The position numbers and the translations under genes are program-made. From Leifsonia xyli (GTDB lineage: Bacteria; Actinomycetota; Actinomycetes; Actinomycetales; Microbacteriaceae): a stretch of 64,000 nt of DNA. This document shows positions 38,348 through 46,764 of this stretch, in pieces. A model generated the notes under the pieces. The model made no database searches and was not told the origin of the DNA. It worked only from the letters and a program-made list of their open reading frames with translations. The stretch's first letter is position 1, and each line of letters begins with the position of its first letter. Where the stretch lies: positions 3,286,001-3,350,000 of the forward strand of contig CP014761.1 in NCBI GenBank assembly GCA_001647635.1, written 5' to 3'.

Positions 38348-38728
38348 ATGGCAACCACCGAGATCACCTCGACCAACCACGACCAGACCGTCTCCGACGG
38401 CATCGTGCTGCTCGACTTCTGGGCCGACTGGTGCGGCCCGTGTCACATGTTCGCCCCCGTCTTCGAGAAGGCGTCGGAGCAGCACACCGATGTCACCTTC
38501 GGCAAGATCGACACCGAGGCCCAGCAGGAGCTCGCGGCGTCGTACGGCATTCAGTCCATCCCGACCCTCGTCGCGTACCGCGACGGCATCCCCCTCTTCT
38601 CGCAGGCCGGCGCGCTGCCGGGCGAGGCGGTGGAGGACCTCATCTCGCAGATCCGCGCCCTCGACATGACCGAGGTCCGGAAGCAGTACGAGGAGCTGAA
38701 GGCCAAGGCCGAGCAGCAGCAGGGCTGA
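38348..38728 (+). CDS. trxA: Thioredoxin
   Basis: This is a 126-residue cytoplasmic disulfide reductase with WCGPC at about 29-33 and the cis-proline motif SIPTLV. It is slightly longer than usual because of a charged C-terminal helix (RKQYEELKAKAEQQQG). A TAGCGT box at 38332-38337 may be its own -10. It is likely a general redox protein rather than a partner of UbiB. Confidence 0.93.
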   Translation: MATTEITSTNHDQTVSDGIVLLDFWADWCGPCHMFAPVFEKASEQHTDVTFGKIDTEAQQELAASYGIQSIPTLVAYRDGIPLFSQAGALPGEAVEDLISQIRALDMTEVRKQYEELKAKAEQQQG

Positions 38729-38761
38729 GCCCGGTCTCTCACGCGTCAGGCGCGGCATCCG

Positions 38762-39778
38762 TCACTCGACGGGTGCCGCGCCTTCGTCGTCTCCGGGCGT
38801 GGCGAGCTCCTGCTCCAGGGCTTCGATCTCGAGGGCGAGCACGTCCGGGTAGCCGACGCGGGCGCGGCGCAGCTGCAGGTTGTACACCGCCTGCGCCTCG
38901 TCGTAGGCGCAGTCGAGGATGTCCTGGATGCGCGACAGCGCGAGTTCGTCGTCGCGCGCATCCCGGATGGCGTCGATGAGCTGGGGGAACGCGTCCCGTC
39001 CGGCGCGCATGACGCGGACGTGGCGGAGGCGCTCCTCGGCGAGCACGTGCGGCCGCGGTGCATCGGGCGCGAGACGCGGGGCCTGTCGGCGGTGGGCGGC
39101 GATGATCTCCGCGGTGAGCTCAACGGTCAGCGTCTCCGGTGCGGTCAGTCGCAGAAGGGGCGAGAACGCCCTCACCCGGTGCGGGCCCGGCTCGAGGCGC
39201 TCCCACGACGAGGAGTCGACGCGGGCCACGGTGCGGAGATACTCGCCCGGGTCGAGCGGAGCCGGGATGTCCGACCCCACGGTGAAGCCGAAGAAGTACG
39301 GCGCGGACTCGCTGCCGACCGGCACGAGGGCGGCGAAGACCGGGAGGCCGTCGCCGGACGGCATCCACCGCTCGGCGCCCTCGTTCACGATGTCGACAGC
39401 GAGAGCGTCGACGTCGAGCAGGTCTCGGGTGACGGTCGGCCAGCGCAGGACGAGACCCGCCCGGCGCTCGGCGACGCTCGGGCGCAGCGGCAGGATGTCC
39501 GGACGCAGGTTGAGCTGCGCGGGGCCGCTGGTGGGGCGGCTCGGCTGGGCGACGCGCCACGCGGAGCCGTCGTCGTCGGCCGGTGTGCCGAGCAGCATCG
39601 GCGCGCCGTCCGGCTCGCCGGGCGCCAGCACGCGCCAGCCGTCCGGCGGGGCGTCCGGCGGGACGGCGGTGTCCAGGCCGAGCTCGGCGAGGAGCGACAC
39701 GAGGCTCGTTCCTCGCTCGGACAAGGCAGCGCGATCGATGTCGTTGTGGCCCAGCTGCGGCGCGGTGTCGTCCCTCAC
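38762..39778 (-). CDS. Unknown protein with GyrA-like coiled-coil C-terminus
   Basis: The 338-residue protein has an unrecognised N-terminal part (about 1-240; beta-rich, with YFFGFTVGSDIPAPLDPGEY). Its C-terminal region (about 250-330: RLRHVRVMRAG, LIDAIRDARD, LSRIQDIL, EAQAVYNLQLRR) closely resembles the long coiled-coil segment of DNA gyrase A and ParC. It lacks the catalytic breakage-reunion domain, so it is not a topoisomerase. The GTG start overlaps the stop of the small upstream gene (GTGA), making it the last gene of a three-gene operon. Confidence 0.75.
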   Translation of the reverse strand: MRDDTAPQLGHNDIDRAALSERGTSLVSLLAELGLDTAVPPDAPPDGWRVLAPGEPDGAPMLLGTPADDDGSAWRVAQPSRPTSGPAQLNLRPDILPLRPSVAERRAGLVLRWPTVTRDLLDVDALAVDIVNEGAERWMPSGDGLPVFAALVPVGSESAPYFFGFTVGSDIPAPLDPGEYLRTVARVDSSSWERLEPGPHRVRAFSPLLRLTAPETLTVELTAEIIAAHRRQAPRLAPDAPRPHVLAEERLRHVRVMRAGRDAFPQLIDAIRDARDDELALSRIQDILDCAYDEAQAVYNLQLRRARVGYPDVLALEIEALEQELATPGDDEGAAPVE

Positions 39779-39921
39779 TCGGGATCCCGGCCGTCACGAC
39801 GTCGGGTGGCGTCGCGAAGGCCGTCGGCCACCGCTCGGCGGGTCGTCCAGTATAGCGCGTAGAGCGCCTCGGCGCCGATCGTGACGGTCAGGGCGAGGCC
39901 GCTCAGCGGATCAGAGGTCAC
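39775..39921 (-). CDS. 48-residue protein in a three-gene operon
   Basis: This short frame (MTSDPLSGLALTVTIGAEALYALYW..., then a basic tail) is joined to both neighbours by 4-base GTGA overlaps, which strongly supports its reality. It could be a peripheral membrane peptide. The function is unknown. Confidence 0.62.
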   Translation of the reverse strand: MTSDPLSGLALTVTIGAEALYALYWTTRRAVADGLRDATRRRDGRDPE

Positions 39922-40220
39922 CGGTCCAGCGCCGCGTGGTCGTCCTGCGACGTGCGCGCACCCGCCGCGCGTGCGACGTACGCCATGACGACACCGGCCC
40001 CGATGAGTGCGGCACCGACCGGCACGACGCCCTGCGCGAGGACGCGCGTGAAGAGATCCAGGACCGTCAGCAGACCCTCGTCGAGCCGCGTCGGCCCCGA
40101 CGACGGCAGGGCGATGCTGTAGAACAGCTGCGGCACCAGCACCGACAGAAGCAGGCCGCCCGCCGTCAACCCGATTCCCCACCACAGCACGACCCTCGGT
40201 CGCAGCTTGGACTCCGTCAC
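39918..40220 (-). CDS. Small two- to three-helix membrane protein
   Basis: The 100-residue protein has a polar basic start, hydrophobic segments WWGIGLTAGGLLLSVLVPQLF and VVPVGAALIGAGVVMAYVA, and a polar tail. GTG 40220 is chosen because GGAGGGGG lies just upstream. It is first in the operon with the 48-residue gene and the GyrA-like gene. The function is unknown. Confidence 0.68.
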   Translation of the reverse strand: MTESKLRPRVVLWWGIGLTAGGLLLSVLVPQLFYSIALPSSGPTRLDEGLLTVLDLFTRVLAQGVVPVGAALIGAGVVMAYVARAAGARTSQDDHAALDR

Positions 40221-40383
40221 GCGTTTCCCCCTCCGTCGCGGTCCTGCGCCGATGCTATCGAAGGAGTTCACCGTTCAAATCTCCGACCATTGGCAGTGTC
40301 GCAGGAAATTCGAACCGGATCCGGCCGAAATTCCTACAGGACGGAAGGGCGGGAGCGGGGGAGCGCGGAGGCGGAAGGGCGCG
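40221..40383. other. Intergenic gap before the LacI gene
   Basis: This 163-bp gap must hold the promoter of the three-gene minus-strand operon and the end of the LacI gene transcript. No clear -10/-35 pair, hairpin or repeat stands out. Confidence 0.4.
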
Positions 40384-41403
40384 TCAGCGCCGAGGGGCGA
40401 GCGCGGTGCTCGCGCGCGCGACGAGGGAGGGCTGGAACTCGACGTGCACCGGGGACGCGTCCGGCTGGTCGGTCAGCTGGAGCAGCAGGTCCATGGCGGT
40501 CGAGCCGATCTCGTGGCTGGGCTGGCGGATCGACGACAGCGGCACGGCTGACGCCGAGGCGAACGCGATGTCGTCGTAGCCGATCAGGGCGATGTCCTCG
40601 GGCACCCGGATGCCATGCTGGAGCAGGGTCTGCAGCAGGCCGATCGCGATCAGGTCGTTGGCGGCGAAGACCGCGTCCGGGCGGTCCTCCGGGCGTCGCG
40701 CGGCCAGAGCCGCGCCGACTGCACGGCCGCCCTCGATCGTGAGGCTGTCGGTCTCGAGCTTCTCGATGCCCGCACCGGGGATGGATGCAGCAATCTCCTG
40801 TTCCGCTCCGCGGTAGCGGTCGGCGACCTGGTCGATCGCGAAGGGGCCGCCGGCGTACGCGATGCGCCGGAACCCCTGCTCGGCGAGATGGGCGGCGGCC
40901 AGTCGTCCGCCGGCGACGTCGTCGACCGCGACGGAGCTGAAGGAGCGGTCGAGGCTGGTGCGGTCCACGAGGACCGACGGGATGCCGCGTTCGCGCAAGC
41001 GGTGCAGCCGGGGGATGGCGTCGCCGACGGGGGAGATCAGCACGCCGCGGATGCGCTCCTGCTCGAACATCGTCAGGTAGCCGGCCTCGCGCTGCTCGTT
41101 CTCGTCCGAGTTGCCGACAAGCACGGAAAGGCCGTCGCGCGCCGCGCGGTCCTCGGCGCCGCGGATGAGGGACGCGAAGAACGGGTTGCCGACGTCGAGC
41201 ACGACCATCCCGATCCCGTTGCTCTGCCCCATCCGGAGCTGGCGCGCCGCGTTGTTGCGCACGAAGCCGAGCTCGGTGATGGCCGCCTGGACGCGCTGCA
41301 GCACGGCGTCCGAGACACGCTCCGGGCGGTTGAGCACGTTCGAGACGGTGCCGACCGAGACACCGGCGAGCGCGGCGACATCCTTGACGCTGGCGGACGG
41401 CAT
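40384..41403 (-). CDS. LacI-family repressor of the rhamnose cluster
   Basis: The 339-residue protein has an N-terminal LacI HTH (SVKDVAALAGVSVGTVSNVLN), a hinge, and a periplasmic-binding-like effector domain (GIGMVVLDVGNPFFASLIRGAE, ALIGYDDIAFASA). GGAG precedes the ATG. It is divergent from the rhamnose transport operon. Sites of the form TGAAnCGnTTCA, typical for LacI proteins, lie in both rhamnose promoters. The likely inducer is L-rhamnose or a breakdown product; this is inferred from context. Confidence 0.9.
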   Translation of the reverse strand: MPSASVKDVAALAGVSVGTVSNVLNRPERVSDAVLQRVQAAITELGFVRNNAARQLRMGQSNGIGMVVLDVGNPFFASLIRGAEDRAARDGLSVLVGNSDENEQREAGYLTMFEQERIRGVLISPVGDAIPRLHRLRERGIPSVLVDRTSLDRSFSSVAVDDVAGGRLAAAHLAEQGFRRIAYAGGPFAIDQVADRYRGAEQEIAASIPGAGIEKLETDSLTIEGGRAVGAALAARRPEDRPDAVFAANDLIAIGLLQTLLQHGIRVPEDIALIGYDDIAFASASAVPLSSIRQPSHEIGSTAMDLLLQLTDQPDASPVHVEFQPSLVARASTALAPRR

Positions 41404-41478
41404 GCAGCTCCTTCGTTCGTGCAGTAGCGCAATAGTACCGACGTTTCATCACGAATGCGTGCCTATTCGATCCTGGAC

Positions 41479-41538
41479 TTGACGGCGCACCCTCGGCTCT
41501 GGCAAGGTCATTTCAACGTTTCAGTTTGAAACGGTTCA
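41479..41538 (+). promoter_or_regulatory. Rhamnose transport operon promoter with LacI-type operators
   Basis: -35 TTGACG (41479-41484), an 18-bp spacer and -10-like CAAGGT (41503-41508) are followed by two operator-like 12-mers: TTCAACGTTTCA (41512-41523, imperfect) and TGAAACGGTTCA (41527-41538). Repressor bound here would cover the transcription start. The second site matches those at 46686-46709. Confidence 0.68.
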
Positions 41539-41564
41539 CGGCCTCGATGGAGAAGCGTTCGACA

Positions 41565-43100
41565 ATGACGTCCCCCGAAACACCGGCAGTGCCGGCCGGC
41601 GGCCCGCCGGTCCTCGAACTCCGCGATGTGGCCAAGGCCTTCGGCCCGGTCATCGCCCTCAGCCGCGCCGACCTCGTGGTCGAGCAGGCATCGATCCACG
41701 CGCTGGTCGGCGAGAACGGCGCCGGCAAGTCCACGCTGGTGAAGATCGTCGCCGGCCTCTACCAGCGCGACCGCGGCGAGATGCGGTTCCGGGGAGAGGT
41801 CGTCGATTTCGCCACGACGGCCGAGGCGAAGAACGCCGGCATCGCCGTCATCTACCAGGAGCCGACGCTCTTCCCGGATCTGTCGGTCACCGAGAACATC
41901 TTCATGGGCCGCCAGCCCACCGACCGCCTGGGCAGGATCGACCGCAAGGCGATGCGCGCAGAGGCGGTCGGCATCTTCCGCCGGCTCGGCGTCCACATCG
42001 ACCCCGACCGCCTCGCCGAGGGCCTGTCGATCGCCGACCAGCAGCTCATCGAGATCGCGAAGGCCATCTCGCTGGACGCGCGCCTCCTGATCATGGACGA
42101 GCCGACCGCCGCGCTCTCGGGCGTCGAGGTCGAGCGCCTGTTCGCCGTCGCCCGCAGCCTGCGCGACGAGGGCCGCGGGATCGTCTTCATCTCGCACCGC
42201 TTCGACGAGGTCTTCTCGCTGTGCGACACCATCACTGTCATGCGCGACGGCGCCTACGTGTCGACCGATCCGACGGCGGACGTCACCGAGGAGGAGATCG
42301 TCCGCCGCATGGTCGGTCGCGACGTGACCTCCCTCTTCCCGAAGACCGAGGCCGTGATCGGCGAGCCGCTGCTCGTCGTCGATGGGCTGACCTCGCCGGG
42401 CGTCTTCCACGACGTCAGCTTCACCGTCCGCTCCGGCGAGATCGTCGCGCTGGCGGGCCTGGTCGGCGCGGGCCGCAGCGAGATCGCCCGCGCCGTGTTC
42501 GGGGTCGACGGCTACGACTCGGGCACGGTCCGGGTCGACGGTCGCGTGGTGCCGAAGCGCCGTCCGACGGCGGCGATGGCCGCCGGTCTCGCGCTCGTCC
42601 CCGAGGACCGCCGCAAGCAGGGCCTCGTGCTGGAGGAGTCGGTCGCCCGCAACGCGACCCTGGCGATCCGCACGAAGCTCTCGAAGCTCGGCTTCATCCG
42701 CAGCTCGTCCGAGAACCAGGCGGCACGCGTCTGGGCGAGCCGCCTCCAGCTCAAGACCAACGCGCTCGACACGCTGACCGGGACGCTGTCCGGCGGCAAC
42801 CAGCAGAAGGTCGTGCTCGGCAAGTGGCTGGCCACCGACCCGCGTGTCCTCATCATCGACGAGCCCACCCGCGGCATTGACGTCGGCACGAAGGCCGAGG
42901 TGCACCGGCTCCTCTCCGAGCTGGCGGGACGCGGGATGGGCGTGCTGATGATCTCGTCCGAGCTGCCGGAGGTGCTCGGGATGGCGGACCGCGTGCTCGT
43001 CGTCCGCGAGGGCCGGATCACCGCCGAGCTCGATCGCTCGGTCGCCGACGCCGAGAACGTGATGTTCGCCGCCACCCACGCGCTGGAGGAGACGCGATGA
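41565..43100 (+). CDS. rhaT: Sugar ABC transporter ATPase (rhamnose, RhaT type)
   Basis: This 511-residue double ATPase powers a rhamnose importer. Domain 1 has GENGAGKST and [14 protein letters not shown]; domain 2 has the degenerate GLVGAGRSE and [15 protein letters not shown]. The start at ATG 41565 follows GGAGAAG; upstream ATG and TTG codons lie in the operator region. It overlaps the first permease gene by 4 bases. Confidence 0.9.
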   Translation: MTSPETPAVPAGGPPVLELRDVAKAFGPVIALSRADLVVEQASIHALVGENGAGKSTLVKIVAGLYQRDRGEMRFRGEVVDFATTAEAKNAGIAVIYQEPTLFPDLSVTENIFMGRQPTDRLGRIDRKAMRAEAVGIFRRLGVHIDPDRLAEGLSIADQQLIEIAKAISLDARLLIMDEPTAALSGVEVERLFAVARSLRDEGRGIVFISHRFDEVFSLCDTITVMRDGAYVSTDPTADVTEEEIVRRMVGRDVTSLFPKTEAVIGEPLLVVDGLTSPGVFHDVSFTVRSGEIVALAGLVGAGRSEIARAVFGVDGYDSGTVRVDGRVVPKRRPTAAMAAGLALVPEDRRKQGLVLEESVARNATLAIRTKLSKLGFIRSSSENQAARVWASRLQLKTNALDTLTGTLSGGNQQKVVLGKWLATDPRVLIIDEPTRGIDVGTKAEVHRLLSELAGRGMGVLMISSELPEVLGMADRVLVVREGRITAELDRSVADAENVMFAATHALEETR

Positions 43101-44134
43101 CCACCCCGACCCTCACCCCCGAGAAGGTCCCGAACCCGGCGGTGCGCCTGGTGCGCTCGTTCGTCCGGGCTCGCGAGACCGGGATCCTCGTCGCGATCCT
43201 CGTGGTGATCGCCGTGACCACGGCGATCAACCCCTCGTTCCTGTTCAGCGCGGACGGCTGGCGCGACCTGCTGCTCACCCCGGCCATCCTCGCCCTGGTC
43301 GCCATCGGCCAGGCGATCGTCATCATCACCCGCAACGTCGACCTCTCGGTCGGGTCGGTGGTGGGACTCACGGCCTACCTGACCGGGCGGCTGTTCGCGG
43401 ACATCCCGGGCATCCCGATCGTGGCGGTGTTCCTGATCGGCGCACTCGCGGGAGCGGTGCTCGGCCTGGTCAACGGCGCGCTGGTGGCCTTCGGCAAGGT
43501 GCCGGCGCTCGTCATCACCCTCGGCACGCTGTACGCCTACCGCGGCATCGACGTGCTCTGGGCCGGCAGCAACCGGATCAACGCGGGCGACGTGCCCTCC
43601 GACTTCCTGGGTCTCGGGACGGGGTCGTTCCTCACCATCCCGTACCTCACCATCCTCGCCGTGATCGTGATGCTCATCGCGGGCTGGTACCTCCGCAACC
43701 GCCGCGGCGGTCGCGAGCTCTACGCGATCGGGTCCGACCCGGCCGCGGCCGAGCTCTACGGCCTCAAGGTGACCCGCCGCATCCTCGCCGCGTTCGTCCT
43801 CTCCGGCGCCACGGCGGGCCTCGCCGGCGTGCTGTTCGTCGCCCGCTACGGCACGGTCAGCTCGCAGACCGGCACCGGGCTCGAACTGCAGGCCGTCGGA
43901 GCCGCGGTCATCGGCGGCGTCGCCATCTTCGGCGGCAGCGGATCGGTCTACGGGGCGGTCCTCGGCGCCGTGCTGCTGCTCACCATCAACCGTGCGCTGC
44001 CCATCCTCGGCATCCAGGACTTCTGGCAGCAGGCGGTGGTCGGCGTGCTGATCATCGGCGCCATCGTCCTCGACCGTCTGCTCGCCCTGCGGCTGTCCCG
44101 CCGCCTCGTCGCCGAAAGGGAGGTCGCCGCGTGA
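43097..44134 (+). CDS. rhaP: Rhamnose ABC transporter permease 1
   Basis: The 345-residue protein has eight to ten membrane segments and belongs to the RbsC-type sugar permeases ([27 protein letters not shown]). It forms a heterodimer with the next permease. It overlaps both neighbours by 4 bases. Confidence 0.88.
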   Translation: MTTPTLTPEKVPNPAVRLVRSFVRARETGILVAILVVIAVTTAINPSFLFSADGWRDLLLTPAILALVAIGQAIVIITRNVDLSVGSVVGLTAYLTGRLFADIPGIPIVAVFLIGALAGAVLGLVNGALVAFGKVPALVITLGTLYAYRGIDVLWAGSNRINAGDVPSDFLGLGTGSFLTIPYLTILAVIVMLIAGWYLRNRRGGRELYAIGSDPAAAELYGLKVTRRILAAFVLSGATAGLAGVLFVARYGTVSSQTGTGLELQAVGAAVIGGVAIFGGSGSVYGAVLGAVLLLTINRALPILGIQDFWQQAVVGVLIIGAIVLDRLLALRLSRRLVAEREVAA

Positions 44135-45171
44135 CCGACACCCAGGTGCCCACCACTGCCGCCCCCGCGCGGACGTACCCCGATTACGGCCGCCCGCTGT
44201 GGCAGCGCTGGCTGCTGACCCGCGAGTCCGCGGTCGTCGCCGCTCTCATCATCGTCGCCGTCGTCGCGTCCGCCACCGTGCAGAACTTCGGCACTCCCGT
44301 CACCCTCGGCTTCCTGCTGCTGGATGTGACGCCCATCCTGATGATCGCCCTGCCGATGACCCTGGTCATCGTCTCCGGCGAGATCGACCTCTCGGTGGCG
44401 AGCGTGCTCGGCCTCAGCAGCGTGCTCCTGGGCGTGCTGACCAAGGCCGGGTGGCCGATCGAAGCGGCCTTCGTCGCCTGCCTCGTCGTCGGACTCGTCT
44501 GCGGGGCGGTCAACGGCTTCCTGGTCACCGTGGTCGGCTTGCCGTCGCTCGCGGTGACGATCGGAACGCTCGCGCTCTTCCGCGGCATCGCGGTCGGCCT
44601 GCTCGGCACGACGGCGATCACCGACTTCCCGTTCTTCTGGCAGAACCTGTCGCAGCAGCGCTTCGGCACCTCCGGCATCCCGGTCGTCATGGTCCTCGTC
44701 GTCGTGCTGATCATCGTGTTCGCCCTGCTGCTCCACGCCACTCCGTACGGCCGCGGGCTGTTCGCGCTGGGCCTGAGCTCGGAGGCGGCCGCCTTCTCGG
44801 GCGTGAATGTCGCACGAACCAAGTTCATCGCGTTCCTGCTGACCGGCCTGATCTCGGCGCTCGCCGGGCTCTACTGGACGCTCCGCTATGGGAGCGCCCG
44901 CGGCGACAACGCCGTGGGGCTCGAGCTGTCGGTGATCGCGGCGGTGCTGCTCGGCGGGGTCTCGATCTTCGGCGGCAAGGGCGCGCTCGGCGGCGTCGTC
45001 GCCGGCGTGCTCCTGATCGGCGTGCTGCAGAGCGCCCTCCGTCTGGCGAACGTCAGCTCCGACGCCATCAACATCATCACCGGCGTCCTCCTCATCCTCT
45101 CCGTCCTCTCGCCGCGCATCCTCGCCTGGGCGCGCGGCGCCCGGGCGCGCCGACGACGCACCGTGTCGTAG
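44131..45171 (+). CDS. rhaQ: Rhamnose ABC transporter permease 2
   Basis: The 346-residue RbsC-type permease has IVSGEIDLSVASVLGLSS and LLGGVSIFGGKGALGG as the conserved loops. The paired, unequal permeases match the RhaP/RhaQ arrangement of the Rhizobium rhamnose system. It ends 53 bp before the binding-protein gene. Confidence 0.88.
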   Translation: MTDTQVPTTAAPARTYPDYGRPLWQRWLLTRESAVVAALIIVAVVASATVQNFGTPVTLGFLLLDVTPILMIALPMTLVIVSGEIDLSVASVLGLSSVLLGVLTKAGWPIEAAFVACLVVGLVCGAVNGFLVTVVGLPSLAVTIGTLALFRGIAVGLLGTTAITDFPFFWQNLSQQRFGTSGIPVVMVLVVVLIIVFALLLHATPYGRGLFALGLSSEAAAFSGVNVARTKFIAFLLTGLISALAGLYWTLRYGSARGDNAVGLELSVIAAVLLGGVSIFGGKGALGGVVAGVLLIGVLQSALRLANVSSDAINIITGVLLILSVLSPRILAWARGARARRRRTVS

Positions 45172-45224
45172 CCGCGCCGCACCACCCGCACCACCTGCAT
45201 CCACCCACCCCGAAAGGAACAACG

Positions 45225-46262
45225 ATGTTGCCCTCCACCTCGCGCCGTACCAAGCGCCTGATCGCCCTCGGCGCCGGCGTGGTCGCCGTCGCTCTCGCCG
45301 TCACCGGCTGCTCCAGCGGCTCCGGCAGCGCCGGCGGCTCCGGCGACAAGAACTACAAGATCACCTTCCTGCCGAAGAACCTCGGCAACCCGTACTTCGA
45401 CACCTCCGACAAGGGCGGCAAGACGGCCGTCGAGTCGTTCAAGGGCACCTACAACGAGGTCGGCCCGTCGACGGCCACGGCGGACGCCCAGGTCAGCTAC
45501 ATCAACACGCTGACCCAGCAGCAGGTCGGCGCGATCGTCCTCTCCGCCAACGACCCCACTGCCCTCGGCTCGGCGCTCACGCAGGCGAAGTCGGCCGGCG
45601 TGAAGATCGTCACCTTCGACTCCGACACCGACGCCAAGTACCGCGACGTCTTCGTGAACCAGGCCACCGCCGACGGCATCGCGAAGGTGCAGGTCGACAC
45701 GATCGCGAAGGAGATCGGCGACAGCGGCGAAGTCGCGATCCTCTCCGCCGCGGCCAACGCGACGAACCAGAACGCCTGGATCGAGCTCATGAAGAAGGAC
45801 CTCGCGAAGGACCACCCGAACATCAAGCTGGTGGACACCGTCTACGGCAACGACGACGACCAGACCTCGTTCGACAAGACGGCCGCCCTGCTGCAGACGC
45901 ACCCGAACCTGAAGGGCATCATCTCGCCCACGACGGTCGGCATCGCGGCCGCGGCGCGCTACCTCTCCACCTCGGACGCCAAGGGCAAGGTCAAGCTGAC
46001 CGGGCTCGGCACCCCGAACCAGATGCGCGAGTACGTGAAGAACGGCACGGTCGACGAGTTCGCGCTGTGGAACCCGGAGGACCTCGGCTACCTGGCCGCC
46101 TTCACCGCCAAGGCGCTGATCGACGGCAAGATCACCGGCAAGAAGGGCGACACCTTCGAGGCGGGCAAGCTCGGCAAGTTCACGGTCGGGGACAACGCGA
46201 CGGTGCTCCTCGGCGACCCGTTCGTCTTCAACAAGGACAACATCGACAAGTTCAACTTCTGA
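45225..46262 (+). CDS. rhaS: Rhamnose-binding lipoprotein (RhaS)
   Basis: This is the 345-residue substrate receptor of the importer. It has a basic start, a signal with lipobox VTGCSS, then a type-1 periplasmic sugar-binding fold (ITFLPKNLGNPYFDTSDKGG, IVTFDSDTD). AAAGGAA precedes the ATG. A hairpin follows the stop, which may stabilise this highly needed part of the mRNA. Confidence 0.9.
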   Translation: MLPSTSRRTKRLIALGAGVVAVALAVTGCSSGSGSAGGSGDKNYKITFLPKNLGNPYFDTSDKGGKTAVESFKGTYNEVGPSTATADAQVSYINTLTQQQVGAIVLSANDPTALGSALTQAKSAGVKIVTFDSDTDAKYRDVFVNQATADGIAKVQVDTIAKEIGDSGEVAILSAAANATNQNAWIELMKKDLAKDHPNIKLVDTVYGNDDDQTSFDKTAALLQTHPNLKGIISPTTVGIAAAARYLSTSDAKGKVKLTGLGTPNQMREYVKNGTVDEFALWNPEDLGYLAAFTAKALIDGKITGKKGDTFEAGKLGKFTVGDNATVLLGDPFVFNKDNIDKFNF

Positions 46263-46276
46263 TCGAGTCCGCTCTC

Positions 46277-46305
46277 GCCCGGCCGGCGCACGTCGTCGGC
46301 CGGGC
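46277..46305 (+). terminator. Intercistronic hairpin between rhaS and rhaU
   Basis: GCCCGGCCG (46277-46285) and CGGCCGGGC (46297-46305) form a perfect 9-bp stem with an 11-nt loop and no T tract. It may partly terminate transcription or protect the rhaS message end; the rhaI promoter downstream would then restart transcription. Confidence 0.55.
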
Positions 46306-46329
46306 GGCCCATCCCTCCTGGAGGTTCCC

Positions 46330-46764
46330 ATGCAACGGGCCTGTTTCCGGCTGCGCGTCGACCCCGCGCACCTGACCGAGTACCGCGCGCGGCACGCGGC
46401 CGTCTGGCCCGAGATGCTCGCGGCGCTGAAGGAGACGGGATGGGACAACTACTCCCTGTTCCTCGCCGACGACGGGTGGCTGATCGGCTACGTCGAGGCG
46501 CGGGACGACTACGCGTCCATCCAGCGGCGGATGGATCTCACGAAGGTCAATGCCCGTTGGCAGGCTGAGATGAGCCGGCTCTTCGAGGGACTGGACGGGG
46601 CTGCTCCCGACCAGTCGTTCGAGCTCGTCCCTGAGATCTTCCACCTCGAGGACCAGTTGGCGGCGGCGCAGTCCGCACGCTACGATGAAACGATTCATGA
46701 ATCGATTCACGCCACCGATGACGGCGGAGATGTCGATCACCACACGAAAGGCGCACGACGTTGA
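46330..46764 (+). CDS. rhaU: L-rhamnose mutarotase with C-terminal extension
   Basis: It interconverts alpha and beta L-rhamnose. The first about 105 residues match the family (YRARHAAVWPEML with the active-site His, W-LIGYVEARDDY). The usual length is about 104 residues, but here it is 144. The extra tail (from AAAQSARYDETIHESIH on) is encoded by DNA that carries the rhaI promoter and operators, so its sequence may be shaped by regulation rather than protein function. It ends overlapping rhaI (TTGA). Confidence 0.9.
   Translation: MQRACFRLRVDPAHLTEYRARHAAVWPEMLAALKETGWDNYSLFLADDGWLIGYVEARDDYASIQRRMDLTKVNARWQAEMSRLFEGLDGAAPDQSFELVPEIFHLEDQLAAAQSARYDETIHESIHATDDGGDVDHHTKGARR
46657..46709 (+). 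promoter_or_regulatory. Internal promoter and tandem LacI operators upstream of rhaI
   Basis: Inside rhaU, -35 TTGGCG (46657-46662), an 18-bp spacer and -10 TACGAT (46681-46686) are followed by two abutting 12-bp sites, TGAAACGATTCA (46686-46697) and the perfect palindrome TGAATCGATTCA (46698-46709). Spacing and sites mirror the promoter at 41479-41538. Confidence 0.72.
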
